Assembly (NCBI GenBank): GCA_904419315.1
Contig: CAJFQY010000018.1
Coordinates: forward strand, 5,055-69,054
Source: Zongyangia gallinarum
GTDB taxonomy: Bacteria; Bacillota; Clostridia; Oscillospirales; Ruminococcaceae
Direction: 5' to 3'
Length of the DNA: 64,000 bases
Shown here: positions 7,483-15,242 of the stretch, piece after piece
Layout of the letters: every line of letters begins with the position of its first letter
Numbering within the stretch: the stretch's first letter is position 1
The notes under the pieces: generated by a model
Seen by the model: the letters and a program-made list of their open reading frames with translations, nothing else
What the model was told of the DNA's origin: nothing
The model's database searches: none
Translations under genes and position numbers: made by a program

Positions 7483-9750
7483 TCAGCCGTCCCGACGGGC
7501 CCAATACTCCTGTAAGATATAATAGGATTCTTTCAGCCGCTCATGGCTGGTAACCGTTTTCCCCCAGCCCTCCAGGGGGAAAGCGTTCATAGGAATACGG
7601 TACTCCCTGTCCTCACCGGTGGCCAATCCTACATACATTTGGTCAATCTGGAGGTTTTCAATTCCATAGCACTCATAGTAGTCGTCGTGGATCATCATCT
7701 CCGATGGGTTGGAAAAATTGAGCAGCTGCCAGGGAATGCGGATTTCCACCCCGTCATCGGTGAACATGTAGTCAGCCAGGGAATCGAAGTCCTCCGACTC
7801 CGGATTGGCATTGCCATAGCGGAGCTTGCCTGTCTCGTAGACCTCGCCTACCCGCTGGGCAACATTCTGCTTGGGAAGGAGATCGGTCAGCTTCAGGGCC
7901 AGGTCGATGGAAACAAAGCGGGGGCTGTCCTTCTCCGGCGGGCTGATATAGGGGTCGGCGATGTAGTAGGCCTCCCAATAGACTGCCTTTAGGACCTCAT
8001 ACCGCTCCTGCACCATAATCCGGCTGTTGTCGGCGCCGTCAATGCTGATGATGAAATCGCAGGCCTGCTCAAAGGTCAGGCCATAGTTTTGGCAATAGGT
8101 GCTGCCGGTTTTGGGGGTGATGTCAAGGGGAATGTACAGGGTATCCTCCTGGGGATCAAAGCCCTCCTGACGGGCGTAGAAATAGAGGAACTTTTCGTCA
8201 TATTTCACAGACAGGCTGCCATCCTCCGACGTAAGGACCACATCCTCCTCCCCCCATTCCGAGGGATCGCCGTCCACATAGCAGACGCTTTCCTCCTCGC
8301 CTGGGTCGAAGGTCAGCAGGCCGAAAAACTGCTCGTTGGTCTGATAGTCACTCCAATAGGGGGTGTTGTCCAGATCTACGGCGTGCATGGTGTTCCAGGT
8401 GCGTTTAAACCATTCATCCTGCCAGGAGAACAGGCAGCTTCCCGCGCTGCCGGCGTCCATAATATCCTCATAGCATTCGATCAGGTACTGCCCCTGTTCC
8501 TGTTCGGTGATATGGCCCTGGCTCCGGCCGGTATTTTCATCAGTTTGTGCCCGTCCTCTACCGGTAGTAATGCCGTATTCAGAGATGACCACCGGTATGT
8601 TGTGGAAATGATTGAGGGCCTTGAGATAGGCGGAATAGGTGTTGAGCCGTCCCCGGGAGTCATAGTAATCCTCCTCGGTGAGATAGTCCTGGATCCGAGG
8701 CGCGTCAAGCAGGGAGAGGCGGTACGCAAGGGTTCTGGCCATGTTGGCGCCAAAGAGGTCGTCCAGCTCCTCCGGGGAATAGGAGGCCGCCTCCCGTTCG
8801 GTCTGGAGATAATCGGGGAAATAGGCATAAACATGGTAGGAGGCGAAATACCCCGATAGGAAATTGTCGGTGGGCTGGATGTGTTCCACATTGATGGCCG
8901 CCACCTTATGTCGGTAGTTGGAGGTAATGAGGGAATAGCGGAAGGGGTCGGTGGTGGGCCAGTTGGAGAAGGCCACCAAACGCTGTTGTTTATAGCGGGA
9001 GCTTTCATATGCGATGAGCCTATCTCCCAACTGGGCCAACATGGCTTCAAAAGGGGTAGCCTCATCGGTAGTGACCATATATTTTCCAGAGTAACTGCAC
9101 CTGTCCGGGTTATTTTGGTTGGTGTAGGTGACAAGGCTTGACTCCCACTCCACCCCCAGAATATAGCCCAGCACCCAGGAGGATACGTCGTGCCGGTAGA
9201 AGCCGGAGCCGTCCCCATCCCGGCCCAGAAGGAATTTGTTCCCATGGAGGATATCCACAATGGTCTGGCAGTCCTCGATGAGCTCGGGAAGCAGCCCGTC
9301 GTCATAGGCGTCCTTATGGGAGTTATGGGAATAATCATCCACCCAAACGCCATGAAGCAGCCAGAGAGGTTCCTCCCCTTGCGCCTCCCGCTGGGTGTTG
9401 TATTCGTAAAAGGCGTTGTAAAAATCGTCGTGAAGGATGGTGTACACCCGGATGGTGTTGGCCCCCAGGTCTTGAATCATCCCAAACCACCGCAGATAGG
9501 TTTCTTTGTCAATAGCGAAATCGGTGGCCCACTCCCCAGGAATGCCCACCCCTAAATCCACGCCGCGGATCTCAAAGGGGACGCTCTCTCCGTCCCGGAC
9601 CATATAGATGGACTCCTCGTCGGTGGTCATAAAGGTGCTCACCGGGGCATTGGGGTTGAGGTCAATATAAAAGCCCAGATTGTAGTACGCGTACCAGCCC
9701 ATAAAAATGACCAGGATCAGCGCGCAGACGCAGATGATAAACTTTTTCAA
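7483..9750 (-). CDS. Membrane-anchored TIM-barrel glycosidase-like protein
   Basis: A 755-residue protein with an N-terminal signal anchor (residues 4-26), so it faces outside. Residues 60-470 look like a beta/alpha barrel of the GH2/GH5 clan: GVEWES could carry the acid/base Glu and VISEYGITT the nucleophile Glu. From about 510 to 740 follows a beta-rich domain resembling a carbohydrate-binding or DOMON-like module. Start is TTG after GGAGG with 9-base spacing. It sits between CotH and the HEAT/GT2 genes, and a hydrolase that trims, releases or remodels the polymer made by the GT2 enzyme is the natural reading. Exact GH family not determined. Confidence 0.7.
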   Translation of the reverse strand: MKKFIICVCALILVIFMGWYAYYNLGFYIDLNPNAPVSTFMTTDEESIYMVRDGESVPFEIRGVDLGVGIPGEWATDFAIDKETYLRWFGMIQDLGANTIRVYTILHDDFYNAFYEYNTQREAQGEEPLWLLHGVWVDDYSHNSHKDAYDDGLLPELIEDCQTIVDILHGNKFLLGRDGDGSGFYRHDVSSWVLGYILGVEWESSLVTYTNQNNPDRCSYSGKYMVTTDEATPFEAMLAQLGDRLIAYESSRYKQQRLVAFSNWPTTDPFRYSLITSNYRHKVAAINVEHIQPTDNFLSGYFASYHVYAYFPDYLQTEREAASYSPEELDDLFGANMARTLAYRLSLLDAPRIQDYLTEEDYYDSRGRLNTYSAYLKALNHFHNIPVVISEYGITTGRGRAQTDENTGRSQGHITEQEQGQYLIECYEDIMDAGSAGSCLFSWQDEWFKRTWNTMHAVDLDNTPYWSDYQTNEQFFGLLTFDPGEEESVCYVDGDPSEWGEEDVVLTSEDGSLSVKYDEKFLYFYARQEGFDPQEDTLYIPLDITPKTGSTYCQNYGLTFEQACDFIISIDGADNSRIMVQERYEVLKAVYWEAYYIADPYISPPEKDSPRFVSIDLALKLTDLLPKQNVAQRVGEVYETGKLRYGNANPESEDFDSLADYMFTDDGVEIRIPWQLLNFSNPSEMMIHDDYYECYGIENLQIDQMYVGLATGEDREYRIPMNAFPLEGWGKTVTSHERLKESYYILQEYWARRDG

Positions 9751-9773
9751 TGGGCTCTGCCTCCTCTGGGTTT

Positions 9774-11252
9774 TCAGTGATTATAGGCATTGTTGCGGGA
9801 GGGGTGGCAGTACTGCCGCAGGGTGTGGATGTTGTCATCCAGCCAGTCGCCCCGGTCGCAAAGCCAGTCCTTTAGCTGTTCCACCGCTTCCTCATGGCTA
9901 TACAGATTGCGGGAGGTGGGGATCAAAGGCTCCCATTGGGTCATGACCTCATGCCATCTCTCATTGTTGCGCTCTATTGCCGGACCGAGATAAGCCAAGG
10001 TTTCGTCGATATAGTTCATAAGATATTCTTCACTGAAGACGGTTTCCCGAAGTTCTTCGTACCGCTCCAGCAAACGGTCTACAAACCGCTGGGATTTGCA
10101 CAGCATGGTGTACCAGTGCTTTCCGTACATAATGAGGGTGTCAGGGTCGAATTCGGTTTCCTGATAATTGTCGCAGGCGTTGTTGAAATCCCACACCGCC
10201 AGCTTGTATTTCCCACTCATATCCTTGTAGATATAGGTGGAGTATTTTCCAGCGTCCGAATTCATGGAAAATTCGTTGATAAGGAAATAGTCGATAAAGT
10301 TTTCTTCGTCGATCCAGTTCCAATAGCCATATTTCCCAGTGTCATAGTCATAGGAGTATAGGGCCTTTTCAAAAGCGGCGTAGTCCAGCTCAATCCCTTC
10401 CCGGATCTCTTCGGTCAGGGCGGAACGTTTGGGATATCGGATAGAGATATCAGTTTCGATGGTTGTCATTCGTTCAAGATAGGAATAGACATCCCGAATA
10501 CTACCCAGATCTGGGTCGGTGGTGCGGTCGGACCGCAGCAGGTAACCGGTGACTGAGGTGCCGTATGCCTGATCGCTGAGATCCAGCCGGCAGTCGTTGC
10601 CGTTGGTGATTGTCTCCACCATCAGATAGAGCCCTTCATATTCCCCGTTGAGGATCAGCTCGCAGTAGCGGACATTGGGAGCCCACGCCATGATCTCACC
10701 GGAAATGTTGTACCACATGTAGTTGCGGATCAGGGACTTGTCCAGAGAGGGGCCGTAAAGTGCCCAATCGCTGTGAGCGTCCATGCCCATAACCGCGACT
10801 GGGTTATCCAGCCCCTCCTCGTCCACGAAATTGAGCCGGTAGGAGCGTTTTTCAAAGGTGCGGGAGGAGTGGCCCCGCAGCCGGATTTCGGAAATGGTAG
10901 ATACTGTCGCCGGGTCGGAAGGGTGGTTGTTCCGGTCCTGATTGTCGATGATGGATACTTCTGCATCCACCACATCCCGGCCGTCATCGGCTAGGCTGGT
11001 ATATACCTCACCGAAACTATCATGAAGGTCGGTAATTTCACCAGGGATTTGCTGGCCGCTAGTGTCGATAATGACCAAGGGCAGGTGGGTGCATAACTCG
11101 CTGCCGCTACAATCGCAGCCCGCATCCGGCTGCCGGGCGCTTAGATGCTGATGAACTCGGGCGGGACCGGTCTCCTGATCAAAGGCGGCAGCCGCCAATG
11201 CGCTTAGGATCATGATGATGGCCATAGACAGCCCTAATACCCGATATTTCAT
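9774..11252 (-). CDS. CotH-family kinase-like secreted protein
   Basis: A 492-residue protein with a signal peptide (residues 1-23). The CotH kinase-like domain (about 110-420) shows the basic signature RLRGHSSRTFEKRSYRLNF with the ATP-binding Lys, GLYLMVE, and the metal-binding WDFNNA that replaces DFG. CotH of Bacillus phosphorylates spore-coat proteins; related proteins are often found beside VTC and DUF4956 genes, as here. An extracellular or envelope phosphotransfer role on a protein or polymer is inferred. Gap to the following glycosidase-like gene is 23 bases. A DCDCSGSELC stretch near residue 45 may form a disulphide or metal site. Confidence 0.88.
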   Translation of the reverse strand: MKYRVLGLSMAIIMILSALAAAAFDQETGPARVHQHLSARQPDAGCDCSGSELCTHLPLVIIDTSGQQIPGEITDLHDSFGEVYTSLADDGRDVVDAEVSIIDNQDRNNHPSDPATVSTISEIRLRGHSSRTFEKRSYRLNFVDEEGLDNPVAVMGMDAHSDWALYGPSLDKSLIRNYMWYNISGEIMAWAPNVRYCELILNGEYEGLYLMVETITNGNDCRLDLSDQAYGTSVTGYLLRSDRTTDPDLGSIRDVYSYLERMTTIETDISIRYPKRSALTEEIREGIELDYAAFEKALYSYDYDTGKYGYWNWIDEENFIDYFLINEFSMNSDAGKYSTYIYKDMSGKYKLAVWDFNNACDNYQETEFDPDTLIMYGKHWYTMLCKSQRFVDRLLERYEELRETVFSEEYLMNYIDETLAYLGPAIERNNERWHEVMTQWEPLIPTSRNLYSHEEAVEQLKDWLCDRGDWLDDNIHTLRQYCHPSRNNAYNH

Positions 11253-11280
11253 GCCCTACGCCCCCTTTTTAGCTGGCAGA

Positions 11281-11964
11281 TCAGCCGCTGATTTCATCGT
11301 TTTGCATGACAATATTGAAATACTCGATGCCGCCGATCTCATACACCGCATCAGTAATGCTCTTGCCTCCTGCCTTTTCCGCCTTGGCAAGATACTTGCC
11401 GCTGAGCTCATAGATAAATTCCACATTCTCATCCGTCGTGTTTTTCGCGCGGAGGATAGCCTTGTGGTTAAAGTATTGGAAGATCAGCGCTTCGACGGTG
11501 GGTTCGTTGACCCGGGCGGCCCGCAAAATCAGCAACACCCGGTTGTCGTTTCGGATGCGCCCGAAGAACAGCAGCACCAAAAATACAAAGGCGCTCCCCA
11601 CCGAGGCCACTAGATAATCCCCAGAGCCGCAGCAGATTCCCACCACAATGGCCCAGAAGATGTAGACGGTGTCCCGGGAGTCCTTGATGGCGGTGCGGAA
11701 CCGGACAATGGACAGGGCGCCTACCATGCCAAGAGAAAGAGCGATATTGTTGCCGATGACGATCATTACGGTGGTGGTCACCACAGTCAGGGTGACAAGG
11801 GATACATTGAATTTGACGCTGTAGATACTCCCGCTGTGGGATAGACGATAAGATAGGAAGATAAACCCTCCAATTACCACCGCAAAGGCAAGACGCAGGA
11901 CAATGGCTCCAATGGAGAGTTCGCCACCGCTAGTTTCCAATAGTTGTAATAGATATTCTCTCAT
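11281..11964 (-). CDS. DUF4956 membrane protein (module 1)
   Basis: A 227-residue protein with four membrane helices in residues 18-135 and a soluble C-terminal domain. The family signature SLGMVGALSIVRFRTAIKD lies between helices 2 and 3. DUF4956 proteins recur with VTC-domain proteins; function unknown, though partnership in making or moving polyphosphate or a phosphorylated polymer is plausible. Start ATG follows AAGGAG. It lies 27 bases downstream of the VTC gene. A second DUF4956 gene is at 57748-58443, with low sequence identity but the same signature. Confidence 0.9.
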   Translation of the reverse strand: MREYLLQLLETSGGELSIGAIVLRLAFAVVIGGFIFLSYRLSHSGSIYSVKFNVSLVTLTVVTTTVMIVIGNNIALSLGMVGALSIVRFRTAIKDSRDTVYIFWAIVVGICCGSGDYLVASVGSAFVFLVLLFFGRIRNDNRVLLILRAARVNEPTVEALIFQYFNHKAILRAKNTTDENVEFIYELSGKYLAKAEKAGGKSITDAVYEIGGIEYFNIVMQNDEISG

Positions 11965-11991
11965 GGTTGATGTTTCTCCTTCTTGTGAAAT

Positions 11992-12687
11992 TTATCCGTG
12001 GTTGCCAAGGGAAACGCTTCGGGCTAGGCAGTATTTACTGACGGACAGTTCTGAACGTTCCACCTGATCTAGCAGGTCCTTGATATAGCTGAGCAGGAAG
12101 CCGTTATACTTGACCTCTAGTACCAAATTGAATGGATCCATCACCGGATACATGGGAAGTTTAGGGTCGAACAGCTCAAAGCGGGACTCGGTAGCGACAA
12201 TCCGGCTGTCAAATGTAATGCGGATGCGGTTTTCCTTGGCCACATAGGCCTGCCGGCGGTATTCCACCACCGTTTTTGGCCGGTAACACCGGCAGTGCAT
12301 CAATCCGTAGCATTCCGCCGCAAAGGGATCTTTGTATTTCTGCAGGGGACGGTAGTCCCCCTGGCACAGCCGCCGGGCATCCTCTCGGGTAAGACGAAGG
12401 GAACGCTTGCGCTGATAGGGGCCCTCCTTTTGCTTCATCTCCAGCATGGCGAAATCCGCCTGAGGGCTGTAGCTGCGCAGCCGGATTTTCCTGCGCAGTT
12501 CCAAGCCGTCCGCCTTGTCGTGAAAATCCTGATCATCCGGGGTGTCGAAATACAGGGAGCGGATAAGATAGCCCTGGGCGCCGTTGTGGGCGTCGCCGTG
12601 CATGACGGCCCCCAGCCGCCCCTGCAGCAAAAGGCTGTCCACCGTATGGATAGCAAACTTCTTTTCCTGTCGTAAAACTTCGTTCAT
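11992..12687 (-). CDS. VTC-domain polyphosphate polymerase-like protein (module 1)
   Basis: A 231-residue soluble tunnel-fold protein of the VTC/CYTH group. Residues that bind ATP and the growing chain in yeast Vtc4 are kept: the first-strand EKKF, IRSLYFDT, KIRLRSY (Arg pair), LEMKQKEG, QRKRSLRL, ITFDSR, LEVKYNG and SKYCLA. Vtc4 makes polyphosphate from ATP at the membrane; here DUF4956 could supply the membrane part. Start ATG at 12687 follows GGAGG by 6 bases; the longer frame to 12816 adds unrelated sequence. First gene of the eight-gene operon. Whether the product is free polyphosphate or something else cannot be told. Confidence 0.88.
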   Translation of the reverse strand: MNEVLRQEKKFAIHTVDSLLLQGRLGAVMHGDAHNGAQGYLIRSLYFDTPDDQDFHDKADGLELRRKIRLRSYSPQADFAMLEMKQKEGPYQRKRSLRLTREDARRLCQGDYRPLQKYKDPFAAECYGLMHCRCYRPKTVVEYRRQAYVAKENRIRITFDSRIVATESRFELFDPKLPMYPVMDPFNLVLEVKYNGFLLSYIKDLLDQVERSELSVSKYCLARSVSLGNHG

Positions 12688-13055
12688 CCCAGGCCTCCTG
12701 TCCTTTGCCTCCCGCCTGATTCTCAAGATAGAATAATTGGTCCTCAGCGGGAATGTAGGGGGTGTTGCAGCGCCAAATATAGAGATAAAAAATGTTTTTA
12801 CAAGATAATCATACACGATTTTTACACTATTTTAACACAAAGAAAAGGTCAGCACAATACTGGCAGGGAAACGGGAAACCGCATATTTTGGCCAAATTTT
12901 CCCTTTGTCCGTAGTGTGTTTATTGAAAAACATCAGCTATAAAGGAGAATTACCCACGGTTTTTTTTAATAGAGAATGGTTGTGAAATACGGAAGGGGAA
13001 AAAGCCTGATGAAAAATGGCGCAAGGAACAGATACTTAGAAATCAGAAAGAAGTA
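12688..13055. promoter_or_regulatory. Divergent intergenic region between VTC operon and uracil permease
   Basis: This stretch is AT-rich and has no credible ORF. On the minus strand TATGAT (12808-12813, with TG one base upstream) preceded by GTTAAA at 17 bases could start the VTC operon, giving a leader of about 115 nt. I looked for a c-di-GMP riboswitch core here and did not see one. Confidence 0.4.
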
Positions 13056-13084
13056 TTGAAAGTCTAGGACAAATATACTATACT
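13056..13084 (+). promoter_or_regulatory. Promoter of the uracil permease gene
   Basis: TTGAAA, 17 bases, then TATACT; about 110 bases upstream of the start codon. Confidence 0.65.
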
Positions 13085-13193
13085 AAAACATAACTGAGAC
13101 TATTTTGAGAACGGCACTTACTTCTGTTGACATCATTGCTCTGGTTTGAGATGAAGGGCCGCTCAGCAGCAAACAGGAAAGGATGCGTTGCAT

Positions 13194-14597
13194 ATGAAAC
13201 AACACCAGGACGCTGTGGGATACCTGCCGGAAGAGCGGCCAAGCTTTGGAAAGCTACTGCTGTACGCCATACAGCAGGTCATTGTCATGTTCCCGGCCAC
13301 CGTTACGGTTGCCCTTGTCACCGGCTTCCAGGTATCCACCACCATTTTCGCCAGCGGCCTTGCCACCCTCTGCTTTATCCTGATTACCGGCAGGAAGATC
13401 CCGCTGTATTATGGCTCCAGCTTCGCCTACCTGACCGCCATCGCCAGCATGTGCGCGGCCGAAGGCTTTGTGAAGGTAGACGGCATTCTGCCTACAGAAG
13501 CGATCCAGTATGCCCAGTTCGGCATCATCTTCTCCGGCCTTATCTCCATTGCGGCCGGCCTGTTGGTCCGCTTCTTCGGCAAGAAGGTGGTGGAGACCAT
13601 CCTGCCCGCCTCCATCACTGGACCGGTTGCCATGATCATCGGCCTCACCCTGGCGGGGAACGCCTTAAGCGACGCCATTCCCAATGTCACGGAGGTGACC
13701 AGCGAGAGCGTCATGTGGATTATTGTCGCCCTGGTTACTCTGATCTCTACAATCCTCTATTCCAAATATCTCAAGGGATTCCTTGGACAGCTTCCCCTGC
13801 TGCTTGGTGTGCTGACCGGCTGCGCGGTGGCCGGCATAGCTTACGCCGCCGACTGGGCCAACCTATTCCGCTCTGTGCCGGCAGCGGCCCTGGAGGCCTC
13901 TGTTTGGCGCTTGGGCGACGGGTCTATCTTTGCTGTCCCTGCGTTTTCCTTCCCTAAAGTGTCCTGGAGTGCTGTAGCGGCGATTATGCCCATCGCCATT
14001 GCCACCATTCCCGAATCCACGGCCCATATGTATCAGCTAGATATCTATGTCAATGACGTTGCCCGGAAAAAAGGCAAAAAGATGAAGTACAGCCTCATCG
14101 ATATGCTGGACCGCAACCTGATTGGCGACGGTATCTGCGATATGATCTCCGGTGTTGTGGGCGGCCCTGCCGGTACCAACTATGGTGAGAATATCAGCAC
14201 CATGGCTATTACGAAGGTCTTTTCCGTCCCTGTCCTCGTTGCCGCGGCGATTATCGCTATGATCGTCAGCTTCTTTACGCCGCTGATCCAGGTGATCTAT
14301 GGCATCCCTCTGGCTGTCATCGGCGGGTTGGAAATTTATCTGTTCGGCGCCATCGCGGCCCAGGGTATTGCCATTATGATTGAGAAGAAGGTGGACATGT
14401 TCTCCTCCAAGAACATTGCCGTCATCGCTTCCATCATGATTATCGGCATCGGCGGGAACTACGCCTTCGGCGGTAACATCCCGTTCTTCGGCCTACAGGT
14501 TCCCTGCATTGCAGGCGCAGCCATTTTCGGCATCCTTCTCAACCTCCTGCTCAGCATTGGTGAGAAGAAAAAAGCAAAGGTACAGGAAGAACAGTAA
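13194..14597 (+). CDS. uraA: NCS2-family uracil/xanthine permease (UraA-like)
   Basis: A 467-residue permease with 14 hydrophobic segments. Family landmarks are present: GFQVSTTIFASGLATL near the N-terminus, the substrate-site glutamate in ATIPESTAHMYQL (about residue 270), and GTNYGENISTMAITKV (about 325). These match UraA-type proton-linked uracil carriers rather than purine carriers, though the exact base is not certain. The ATG at 13194 is preferred to the TTG two codons upstream; AGGAAAGGA lies before it. It is a single-gene unit with its own promoter and a strong terminator. Confidence 0.88.
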   Translation: MKQHQDAVGYLPEERPSFGKLLLYAIQQVIVMFPATVTVALVTGFQVSTTIFASGLATLCFILITGRKIPLYYGSSFAYLTAIASMCAAEGFVKVDGILPTEAIQYAQFGIIFSGLISIAAGLLVRFFGKKVVETILPASITGPVAMIIGLTLAGNALSDAIPNVTEVTSESVMWIIVALVTLISTILYSKYLKGFLGQLPLLLGVLTGCAVAGIAYAADWANLFRSVPAAALEASVWRLGDGSIFAVPAFSFPKVSWSAVAAIMPIAIATIPESTAHMYQLDIYVNDVARKKGKKMKYSLIDMLDRNLIGDGICDMISGVVGGPAGTNYGENISTMAITKVFSVPVLVAAAIIAMIVSFFTPLIQVIYGIPLAVIGGLEIYLFGAIAAQGIAIMIEKKVDMFSSKNIAVIASIMIIGIGGNYAFGGNIPFFGLQVPCIAGAAIFGILLNLLLSIGEKKKAKVQEEQ

Positions 14598-14621
14598 AAT
14601 CGGAGCATCCCTTATAGCACA

Positions 14622-14657
14622 AAAAATAGACGTTGCAGCGCTGCAACGTCTATTTTT
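14622..14657 (+). terminator. Terminator after the uracil permease
   Basis: A perfect stem AATAGACGTTGCAG/CTGCAACGTCTATT with a two-base loop is flanked by A and T runs, so it can act on either strand. Confidence 0.85.
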
Positions 14658-14688
14658 ATCATACTTGATTGATGCGGAGGTGTGGGAT

Positions 14689-15147
14689 ATGGAAGTTAGA
14701 AAAATAGGAAAAGAGCAATTAGACGAGGCCCTTGGCCTGGTTTGGGAGGTCTTTTTGCAGTTTGTAGCGCCTGATTATTCGGAGGAGGGGGTAAAGTCCT
14801 TTCGGGATTTTATGAAAAGTGAGGAAATGATCGCATCCCTGGAGTTTTTTGGGGCTTACGAAAAACAGGAGCTGCGAGGCGTCATCGCCACCAACGAAAA
14901 CCGAAAGCATATCTGCCTCTTCTTTGTGAAAGCCCAGTATCACAGGCAGGGCATTGGCAGAAAGCTGTGGGAATATGTCCTGGGCAATAGTCCCCATAAG
15001 GCATTGACGGTGCATGCTTCCCCCTATGCCGTACCCATCTACCGCCAATTGGGCTTTGTGGAAACGGGTGGGGAGCAGATCGCCGATGGCATGAGATTTA
15101 CCCCCATGAAATTTGAGAGATCGCTGCCGGCAGATGGCAGAGCCTAG
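14689..15147 (+). CDS. GNAT-family N-acetyltransferase
   Basis: A 152-residue acetyltransferase. The acetyl-CoA pyrophosphate loop appears as QYHRQGIGRKLWEY (about residues 83-96), and the C-terminal motif as SPYAVPIYRQLGFVETG. The ATG at 14689 follows GGAGG by about 9 bases; the frame open further upstream runs through the terminator. It stands alone between the permease terminator and the convergent ABC gene. Substrate unknown. Confidence 0.85.
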   Translation: MEVRKIGKEQLDEALGLVWEVFLQFVAPDYSEEGVKSFRDFMKSEEMIASLEFFGAYEKQELRGVIATNENRKHICLFFVKAQYHRQGIGRKLWEYVLGNSPHKALTVHASPYAVPIYRQLGFVETGGEQIADGMRFTPMKFERSLPADGRA

Positions 15148-15242
15148 GCAAATGCCGTCAGCTGGCTCTCCCTATAAAAATGAGGGAGCGAAAGAAAGGC
15201 GCAGCGCCTATCCAACTTTCCTAGCAATTGGACGATTAATGA

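Noticed and set aside
8089..8859. A 256-codon plus-strand frame opposite the glycosidase-like gene
   Set aside because: Antisense shadow without translation signals; the minus-strand frame has a signal anchor and operon context.
12688..12990. Possible c-di-GMP riboswitch before the VTC operon
   Set aside because: The operon encodes c-di-GMP turnover, so I looked for the GEMM core and tetraloop-receptor pattern; neither is present.
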